Source of the DNA: Streptomyces sp. NBC_00464
Lineage (GTDB): Bacteria; Actinomycetota; Actinomycetes; Streptomycetales; Streptomycetaceae
Direction of reading: 5' to 3'
Length of the DNA stretch: 64,000 nucleotides
NCBI RefSeq assembly: GCF_036013915.1
Contig: NZ_CP107901.1
Span: 1-64,000 of the forward strand
The notes beneath the pieces are model-generated. The model saw only the letters and a list, made by a program, of their open reading frames with translations, had not been told where the DNA came from and did not search any database. Positions within the stretch are counted from its first letter, which is position 1. Each line of letters begins with the position of its first letter. This document shows, in pieces, positions 1 through 6,031 of this stretch. The position numbers and the translations under genes were made by a program.

Positions 1-105
1 CCGGAGGAACGACGCACGCCCCTACGGGGCGTAAAGATGATAAACCCTACGGGTTTATGCAATTCCTCCGGAATTTCAAAATGAATTCCTCCGGAATTCG
101 TGCAC
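1..105. repeat. Cluster of short three-base-loop hairpins
   Basis: Four perfect hairpins sit in the first 100 bases. Positions 16-32 have arms ACGCCCC/GGGGCGT with loop TAC. Positions 40-58 have arms ATAAACCC/GGGTTTAT with loop TAC. Positions 61-75 have arms AATTCC/GGAATT with loop TCC. Positions 83-99 have arms GAATTCC/GGAATTC with loop TCC. The window itself opens with CCGGAGGAA, the reverse complement of half of the last motif, so a further copy may start left of the edge. Streptomyces telomeres carry clusters of short palindromes with three-base loops, but these sequences do not match the common telomere consensus I know. A telomere role is a guess from this architecture and from the Tap/Tpg-like genes 3.7 kb away. 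Confidence 0.6.
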
Positions 106-517
106 TGCCGGAGATTGGTGAGGATTCGTCATGCCCTGTCACAAGAGAGTGGCTGACGTCATGCCTGGCAAAGATAGGGGCAAATGGTGGGGGTTCATGC
201 GGGCTCGCCCCCTGCTGGTCCGGCAGCCTGACGAGTCGTCGGCCCTTGCCGTTCTGAAGGGGGTCACCCCTCTGTCGGCTCTCCATTCTATCTCATCAAC
301 TCCCCCGGGCTGCACCCCTCTCAGTCCTCTGGTGCATCAGTTATGCATCGGGGTAGAGACTGGGCAAAACAGTGCTGCCTCGGGACGCTGCGCCCTTCGT
401 GGATGTCGTGAATCAGCGAACCTGCGCAGTGCACCCCTGCTCCCAGTTTTTACAGACGGCGACGCTGGCACCCTCATCCCCCCGACAGGCATGCGGTGCC
501 ACCTCAGACTTAGCAAA

Positions 518-538
518 GCCTGAGCGGGACGCTCAGGC
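518..538. repeat. Perfect 9-bp hairpin with GGA loop
   Basis: Arms GCCTGAGCG and CGCTCAGGC are separated by GGA. This is the same three-base-loop layout as the hairpins at the start of the window. No gene was found in 1-589: the open frames there lack ribosome-binding sites and resemble no family I recognise. Confidence 0.6.
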
Positions 539-554
539 AGTTCTTCACCCCATC

Positions 555-601
555 GTGTGGGCCGACCTACCTGCGCATTGCTCAGATAGGTCGGCCCACA
601 C
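555..601. repeat. 18-bp inverted repeat with 11-base loop
   Basis: The arms at 555-572 and 584-601 pair with one mismatch. The element lies immediately before the DUF3732 remnant. It could be a terminator or the end of an old insertion; no target duplication is obvious. Confidence 0.6.
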
Positions 602-984
602 ACCCCGAACGGCATCACCGAACTGCTCCGCATCGGCAGTGGCAAGAACCACGTCGGCTACCACCTGGCCGCCCAACTCGCCCTCCACCAGTACTTCACG
701 GCGAACAGCCGGCCGGTACCCCGCTTCCTCATGCTCGACCAGCCAACCCAGCCCTACTACCCCTCCGACATGGCCAAGGCCCGAGGCCGGCTGGAAAACC
801 TCGCCCTCGACGAAGACCGCGTGACAGTCACCGGCCTCTTCCAGCTCATGCACCAGATCGCCACAGAGCCCTCCCCCACTTCAAGATCAACGTCAGCAAA
901 CACACCGACCTGCCACACCCCTGGAACCAGGCACCCCTCCGCTACAACTGGCGCAACGGCGAAAAACTCACCCCCACCACCTAG
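590..984 (+). pseudogene. Remnant of a DUF3732-family protein (C-terminal part, frameshifted)
   Basis: An open frame from about 590 has no start and reads ITELLRIGSGKNHVGYHLA, then PRFLMLDQPTQPYYPSD. This matches the C-terminal region of DUF3732 proteins (a GSG..N.VGYHL segment followed by FL.LDQP.Q.Y.P). Around 870 the homology jumps to another frame, which continues HFKINVSKHTDLPHPWNQAP and ends YNWRNGEKLTPTT at a stop at 982-984. Only the last roughly 130 residues remain and the 5' part is gone. DUF3732 ATPases usually occur in multi-gene accessory systems whose function is thought to be defensive; none of the partner genes is present here. Family assignment is by recalled motif, not by search. 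Confidence 0.6.
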
Positions 985-1036
985 CTCGACACCAACCCCA
1001 CCCCATAGCCCCCGCCACCACATACCGGGGACCACC

Positions 1037-1305
1037 CCTGACGGAACGTGAGGAGAAGAACAGCATCGCCATCGCCTCGAACGAGTCGTTCGACGGCTGG
1101 ACCAACCTTCACCAACCCCCGCCTCTGCGCGGCCATCGCCGACCGCCTCACCTTCAACGGCACCAACCCCTACCGCCTCGCCAGCCCCCGCGCACGAGCC
1201 GAGGGGGCGGGCCAAGGCCGGCTGACCATCCCCACGCCAGTCCCATGGTCAAGTCGCCTCACGGGCGGTGGGCTGCCGACTCAGCGGGTCGCGTCTGGGC
1301 TCTGA
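1037..1305 (+). pseudogene. Remnant of IS21-type IstB ATPase
   Basis: The frame beginning near 1037 gives TEREEKNSIAIASNESFDGW. A frameshift near 1104 then continues FTNPRLCAAIADRLTFNGT and NPYRLASPRARAEG. This is the conserved C-terminus of IstB, the AAA+ helper ATPase of IS21-family elements. The N-terminal ATPase domain, IstA and both element ends are missing, so this is only a scar. It lies directly after the DUF3732 remnant, which suggests that successive insertions destroyed this segment. Confidence 0.6.
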
Positions 1306-1341
1306 AGGACCAGGCGTCGGGCTTAGCTCAGTTTGGCCACG

Positions 1342-1884
1342 CTAGTTGATATTGATGTTGAAGCTGGACACACTGCCGTCCTCAGCGGTCAAGGTGACTG
1401 GACCGAATGTGATGATCAAGGTGGAGTTGCTTCCCGGACTCCTGTAATAGCCGGTGGCGTTGGTGACGCGAACAGCCAAGGCCACAAGCTTCGAAACAGC
1501 CGTCATATCGGCGTCGATCTTCGGCTGGGCCAAGTGGGGATGTCCCTGAGCTTCTGCCCAGTCCCGAAAGACGCTGGCGTCACGGCTCATGGCGGGGAGG
1601 ATGCTCTCGTTGGCCCAGGCCCACAGCCAAGAGCCCGAGGCGGAACTGAAGCTGCCGAGGATCTGCGCTGGCGCCGACGCCGTCCTATCGGGGAAAGTCC
1701 AGCTGATGATGCCGGTCGTCTGATCGAGATCCCAGCGATCTGCCGAACCCAGCCCCCAAGACATGTGCGCACGAGCCAGCTGGTCGATCATCTCCTCGCC
1801 CTGCAGCAGCAACACCCTCAGATCGACCGGCTCCCCAGTCTGACCAGCGCTCTCCGCCACTTTGGCCCGCTTCAACAATCCCAT
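1342..1884 (-). CDS. DUF6882-like hypothetical protein
   Basis: This 180-residue protein starts at the ATG giving MGLLKRAKV. A longer frame to 1959 exists, but the upstream residues do not look coding. The middle contains a segment on the pattern 'W.LD..TG.ISWTF', then ILGSFSSASGSWLWAWANES, which is characteristic of DUF6882, a widespread small family of unknown function in which a tryptophan-rich WLWAWAN motif is followed by an AEAQG-type helix. There is no signal peptide or membrane segment. It stands alone between transposon debris and another hypothetical gene, so the context gives no functional clue. Confidence 0.65.
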   Translation of the reverse strand: MGLLKRAKVAESAGQTGEPVDLRVLLLQGEEMIDQLARAHMSWGLGSADRWDLDQTTGIISWTFPDRTASAPAQILGSFSSASGSWLWAWANESILPAMSRDASVFRDWAEAQGHPHLAQPKIDADMTAVSKLVALAVRVTNATGYYRSPGSNSTLIITFGPVTLTAEDGSVSSFNININ

Positions 1885-2088
1885 GCCGCGGAGTCTGCCA
1901 GAGGCCACTGACCAGTCGACGATGGCCCTCCCACCCGACACTTCCGACGTAATGGGCACGGCGTGACTAAACGACTGAGGGAATACGTGATCGTCGACAG
2001 AGTGTCGTCATCTCTCGGGTTCCGGCACACATTCCGTGAAGCGCATACGTTGAGTGACGGCTAACGCGTAGAGAACTGAGCCTCTGCG

Positions 2089-2895
2089 TCAGAACGGCGG
2101 GTCTTCGGCGTATTCGCCTGTCCCGTTGCTCGCCCACCACAGATCGTGATCTGCCATGCGAGTGCGAAGTTCACGGGCGGCGATGTCGTTCGCATTTTCC
2201 AGGGTGCTGCTGTCGTGAACCCAAGCATTCAGCGCGTCCAACGCGCGGTCGCGTTTGTATCGGTCTGTGCAGGTGTTGAGCAGGCGGTGGGCGTGGTCAG
2301 TCAGCTGGTTCCGGTGCCCGGTGAGGGCGTGGTGCTCGGTGAGGGGGATGGCGGCGACGAGGGCCGCGTTGCGTACCTTCGCGTTGTCATTGGTAAGAAA
2401 CGGTTGAACGGCGGAGTAGATCACCGGGCGCAGGTCCCGGAAAGCCCGCATGTCGGGGCATGCGTCGAGGAAGCCTTCTCCGAAATGGCGTTCGCCCATG
2501 GCGACGCGCTCGTCGTCGGCGTCGTAGGCGGTGTATCCGATCCAGTCCAGTAGCGTCTCGAGAGTGGGGTGGCGCAGTTGGAGGTCGGCCTCGTGAGCGT
2601 GTTCACTTGCGGCGGTAACCGGGTGGTTCAGGATGGCCGCCACGTAAAGAGCTACGGGCACGGTGGCTTCGTAGATGCTGTTCTGGTGGGTCACCGCGTC
2701 GAGTGCGTCCCTGGCGGCGGCCGCCCGCACGACCGGATCGAGGTCGAGGAGACGCCTAAGCGCGGCCGGCAGGGACTCGCCGGTCCCATACGGAGTGGCG
2801 AGCGACGCCCAGTCTGTCCCATCCAAGAGCTCCTGAAAGTGTGGGAGCTCGGGGTGAGGGCCATTCTCCGCCGTTCGGCTGCCGCTGTTGGTCAC
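2089..2895 (-). CDS. Hypothetical HEAT-repeat-like protein
   Basis: This 268-residue protein has an ATG start (MTNSGSRTAEN). It is almost entirely helical by composition. It carries HEAT-like phrases such as LLDLDPVVRAAAARDALDAV near residues 49-68 and NDNAKVRNAALVAAIPLTEH further on, where a D-x-x-V-R-x-A-A pattern marks the second helix of a repeat. I see no catalytic motif, signal peptide or transmembrane segment. HEAT-like proteins of this size are common in Streptomyces and some serve as immunity or scaffold proteins, but no toxin gene is adjacent. The family assignment is tentative; that the frame is coding is fairly safe. Confidence 0.6.
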   Translation of the reverse strand: MTNSGSRTAENGPHPELPHFQELLDGTDWASLATPYGTGESLPAALRRLLDLDPVVRAAAARDALDAVTHQNSIYEATVPVALYVAAILNHPVTAASEHAHEADLQLRHPTLETLLDWIGYTAYDADDERVAMGERHFGEGFLDACPDMRAFRDLRPVIYSAVQPFLTNDNAKVRNAALVAAIPLTEHHALTGHRNQLTDHAHRLLNTCTDRYKRDRALDALNAWVHDSSTLENANDIAARELRTRMADHDLWWASNGTGEYAEDPPF

Positions 2896-2936
2896 GGGCC
2901 GAGGCTATAGCGTGGGCGATCCTGCGCTGCCTTTGG

Positions 2937-3575
2937 TCATCCGTAGAGAAGGACGCGCTTTCGTAGGAGATTGAACTCGGCTCGGCCGAACATCTGGCAC
3001 TTGAGCATCTTGATCCGGTTGACATGTCCTTCGACGACGCCGGAGCTCCAGGGCAGGGTGAGGCCAGCGATGACAGCGTCGCGATCACGGTTGATGCCTG
3101 CAGCGAGGCTGGGGAGGTCGTCGCGCCGGACGGCATCGAGCACTGCGGCAGGCGTTCGCCCTGGAGCTCGGTGAGCATCTGACCGAAGGAGCGGGCGTGG
3201 CCGGTGAGGGCGTCCATCTCGGAGCTGGACCAGAACGGCCTTGAGCCGAAGGCGTTCCATCTCGGTGAGGATCTCCGGCCGGCGGAGGATCCATCCGGCG
3301 ACGCCCCGGGGTGACGGTGGCCGGGCAACGGGACCTGGTGAGAGCCGCTTCTGCCGAGAATAGGCGCGAACCCGCTGGTTAGCGGCTCTGATAGCCGAGC
3401 GGCACGATCTCCTCCCACCCCCTCCAGGCGTTAGTGCAGCCCTGGTTCCAGCGGTCATCCAGGTAGGGCTTGAACGCGTCGAGTTTGGCTGGCCGGCGCC
3501 CTCCGGCTGAGCCCGGATGCCAGCAGTTCATGGACGCTCGCATGGTTCACACGGGTTCGGTCAGCGAAGCGGTGT
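2937..3575 (-). pseudogene. ISL3-family transposase remnant
   Basis: The C-terminus reads LTLPWSSGVVEGHVNRIKML then MFGRAEFNLLRKRVLLYG, the signature end of ISL3-type DDE transposases. Upstream the homology is spread over three frames: LTGHARSFGQMLTELQGERL near 3150-3200, a WNQGC-type segment near 3430-3450, and HASVHELLASGLSRRAP near 3500-3560. Several frameshifts and the missing DDE core make it inactive. No intact terminal inverted repeats were recognised. Confidence 0.7.
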
Positions 3576-3746
3576 CCCCTTGGCCAAGGCGATCCGGAGC
3601 TGCGTGGAGCAGGCTGTTGAGCTGGTCGGAATCGCCCTCTTCCACGATGGTGGAGCATGAGCACGGTCGGGTCCAGCGCGCCCGTGACGGCGGCGGGCCC
3701 GGAGTCAGTTCAAGTGGTTCCGGGCCCGTTCGTCGCGGTGGGGTGG

Positions 3747-4322
3747 TCAGGCGGCCCAGCCGATGGAGGAGACGTGGGAGTACGCATCCCAGTCGCTGCC
3801 GAGGCTGGTGATGATGTCGTCCCAGATGGCGTCGAGTTCCCCGCTGTCGTCCTCGATCCAGGCGTCCACGGCTCGGTCCCAGACTCCGCGGACGCTGACG
3901 TTGCGGCTGGGCAGGTCCCGCTGGTGTTTGCGGTCGACACTTGACTGGTCGACGGGGTTGATCTCGATTCGGGTGCCGCGGCCGTTGTTGTTGAGGCGGT
4001 GTTTGAGGTCGGTGGCGACGTTGCGGCGGCGCAGGTCCCAGTAGGCGGTGTCGATGCGGGTGAGGTTGGTCTTGTTGGGGGTCTGTTCTTCGGCGAGCCA
4101 TGCCATGAGGGTGCGGGGGGATACATGGATGCCTGCGCGGTCCATGGCTTCGTAGCCGGCGTCGGTCTTGGTGAGGTAGCGCAGGCGGGCGGCGAGTCCT
4201 CGTTCGCTGTCGACCGGTGATGAGATGCCGGTGACCATGTGCTCGATGGCTGCGCCGAGGGCGTCGGCGCCCGGGACGCCGCGGGCGTTGTACAGCCCGA
4301 GGTGCATCCAGCGGCCGGCCAT
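3747..4322 (-). CDS. Tpg-like candidate telomere terminal protein
   Basis: This 191-residue basic protein has a helix-turn-helix-like segment near residues 48-80 (RYLTKTDAGYEAMDRAGIHV then SPRTLMAWLAEE), a linker, and a short strand segment GRGTRIEINPVDQ near 115-126. This is the order seen in Streptomyces terminal proteins of the Tpg class: HTH, basic linker, short beta segment, total about 185 residues. Terminal proteins attach covalently to replicon 5' ends and prime end patching. The start ATG shares one base with the stop of the upstream polymerase-like gene (TGATG), so the two are translationally coupled, as in tap-tpg operons. Direct sequence similarity to classical Tpg is weak. The assignment rests on size, HTH, operon order and the partner's polymerase motifs. 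Candidate attachment residues (Tyr, Ser, Thr) cannot be chosen by eye. Confidence 0.5.
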   Translation of the reverse strand: MAGRWMHLGLYNARGVPGADALGAAIEHMVTGISSPVDSERGLAARLRYLTKTDAGYEAMDRAGIHVSPRTLMAWLAEEQTPNKTNLTRIDTAYWDLRRRNVATDLKHRLNNNGRGTRIEINPVDQSSVDRKHQRDLPSRNVSVRGVWDRAVDAWIEDDSGELDAIWDDIITSLGSDWDAYSHVSSIGWAA

Positions 4323-5854
4323 CAGCGGGTCGCCTTTCCGATGGTGTATTCACCGGACGCCTTGGCGTCGCCGTGCTTGATCTTCATCTCGGACACGCCG
4401 CGGCCTTCGGTGAAGACCTGGCGCCAGTCGCCGGTGACGTGGAGCTCGTCGGTGCCCATCATGCTGATGATGTCGAGGCCTGCCTGGTGGGCCTTGTAGG
4501 CCTTGCCCCAGAGGTTGGCGTACGCCTGGCTGTGGATGATGTGCATCCAGTCCGGCCGGACCATCTCGCGGTTGTGGATCGACTCCCCCATTGTGGAGAT
4601 GAACTTGGAGTACATCGCCTTGATGTACTCCAGGGTGAGGGTGTCGTCCTCGGCAAGCGCGGTCTCGCGTGCGGCGGTGAGGGTTTTGCGTAGGGCGTCG
4701 AGGAAGTTCTCCGTTGCCCCGGAGGTCCAGGATTCATGGATGGCCGGGGCTTCGACCAGGCCGTGCTTGGGGCCGGAGAGCCGCTGCAAGAGGCGCAGCG
4801 TGGCGTTGGTGACCCACAGGGCGCCGGGTTCGTCGCGGTCGCCGATGGGGTCGGGCAGGTGCGGGTGAACCCACTCCGCGGGGGTGATCAGGTGGACTCC
4901 GGAGCGCTTGGGGTCCACGCCGTCGGTGCCGGTGCTGTGTTCCAACTTGCCGATCGGCAGCCAGCACTTGAGGGCGGACAAGTAGGCGGCATTGACGTCG
5001 AGGGCGGTGACCTTGGTGTCGCCGGGTGCCCGGAGCGAGTAGTCGGGGTGGCGGAAGCTGGGGCGGGCCTCCCAGATCTGGTCCGGCTCCTTCTTCGAGG
5101 GCTTCTTCAGGATGTCGGGCAGCGCGGGATAGGCCGTGAACTGGTAGCGGGCAGTGGCACGCGTCTCGTCGAACAGTCGCATCACGTCGTTGATGGCGCG
5201 CTTGACGAGGGCGTTGAGTGCGATGTCGACGTCGCCTGCGGCCTTCTCCAGCTCTTCGTGGACGGCACGGCCGATGAGCCCGGTGGTCTCGTCCTGGGCG
5301 CGGGCGGCCGAGCGGGCACGGCGCTGCGGCCGCGTCGGGACGGGTGCCGGAGTCGGTGAGACCGGATTCGGGGCCGGGGTGCTGGGTGCTGTGGTGACGG
5401 GCGCTGTGGTGGCAGGCCGGCACATGGCTCCGACGTGCAGCGGGTAGCCCTCGATGGACTGGTGGGTGGTGATGACGCCGCAGCGGATACACGGGCCTGG
5501 CTCACCTTCGACGGCCAGTCCGTTGGGGCCGCGCAGGGTTTCGAGCGCGGGGGTGAACGCTTCCGGGGCTGCCGGGGCCGGGGCGGGGGCGGGGGCGGCT
5601 GGTGCCGGGGCGGGGTAGATCTCGGCGAGGCCCTTGAGCAGGCGCAGGTACTTCAGGCGGCCGGGCGGCGTTGGTTCGGAGGATCCGGCTTCCCAGTTGG
5701 CGACGGTGGTGCGTCCGACGCCTACAGCGGCGGCAACCTGAGCGCGTGACAGGTTTGCCGCCTGGCGCAGTCGCAGGCGTTCGGCGGCGGGCGGCATCCA
5801 GGCGGTGAGGCGTGCTTCCTCCAGGAGCGCTTCCACGCTGGCTTCTTCACTCAT
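4322..5854 (-). CDS. Tap-like telomere protein: XRE HTH joined to a protein-primed PolB-like domain
   Basis: The protein has 510 residues. Residues 26-60 form an XRE helix-turn-helix (LSRAQVAAAVGVGRTTVANW). Residues 80-100 are an Ala-Pro linker. C122, C125, H140 and C145 could bind zinc. The C-terminal half matches protein-primed family B DNA polymerases such as that of phage phi29. Motif A is ALDVNAAYLSA at 284-294 with candidate catalytic D286, followed by LPIG. A motif B-like K-AMYSKFISTM-G lies at 412-423. Motif C is MMGTDELHVTG at 465-475 with D469; the first Asp of the usual D-T-D is Gly. No exonuclease domain is present. Known Tap proteins bind telomeres and assist Tpg priming, so a polymerase that nucleotidylates the small partner fits. 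The gene diverges from a helicase and is co-translated with the Tpg-like gene. Confidence 0.6.
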   Translation of the reverse strand: MSEEASVEALLEEARLTAWMPPAAERLRLRQAANLSRAQVAAAVGVGRTTVANWEAGSSEPTPPGRLKYLRLLKGLAEIYPAPAPAAPAPAPAPAAPEAFTPALETLRGPNGLAVEGEPGPCIRCGVITTHQSIEGYPLHVGAMCRPATTAPVTTAPSTPAPNPVSPTPAPVPTRPQRRARSAARAQDETTGLIGRAVHEELEKAAGDVDIALNALVKRAINDVMRLFDETRATARYQFTAYPALPDILKKPSKKEPDQIWEARPSFRHPDYSLRAPGDTKVTALDVNAAYLSALKCWLPIGKLEHSTGTDGVDPKRSGVHLITPAEWVHPHLPDPIGDRDEPGALWVTNATLRLLQRLSGPKHGLVEAPAIHESWTSGATENFLDALRKTLTAARETALAEDDTLTLEYIKAMYSKFISTMGESIHNREMVRPDWMHIIHSQAYANLWGKAYKAHQAGLDIISMMGTDELHVTGDWRQVFTEGRGVSEMKIKHGDAKASGEYTIGKATR

Positions 5855-5871
5855 GCACCCACCTTACAACG

Positions 5872-5895
5872 ATTTAGCTTATTCTGGTGCTAAAT
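5872..5895. promoter_or_regulatory. Candidate operator in the tap-like/helicase divergent promoter
   Basis: The inverted repeat ATTTAGC-N10-GCTAAAT lies 18-41 bases upstream of the tap-like ATG in an AT-rich patch. It would be a natural autoregulatory site for the XRE domain of the tap-like protein. Just to the right, ATTGGAC occurs twice as a direct repeat. Confidence 0.4.
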
Positions 5896-6031
5896 TGGAC
5901 AGTCATTGGACGGATGTTGGCAATTGAGTGGGGGCGGCACTGGCGCCTTCAGTGGAGGAAGGCCGTCCATGGACGCGGGTACTCTCCGGCTTCCGGCAGC
6001 ATCGGATTACGTTGATCGTGGGGAGTGAGGA

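Noticed and set aside
131..853. Several overlapping frames of 100-150 residues in the first 850 bases
   Set aside because: No ribosome-binding sites and no family similarity; the only convincing coding signal there is the DUF3732 remnant in the frame from 590.
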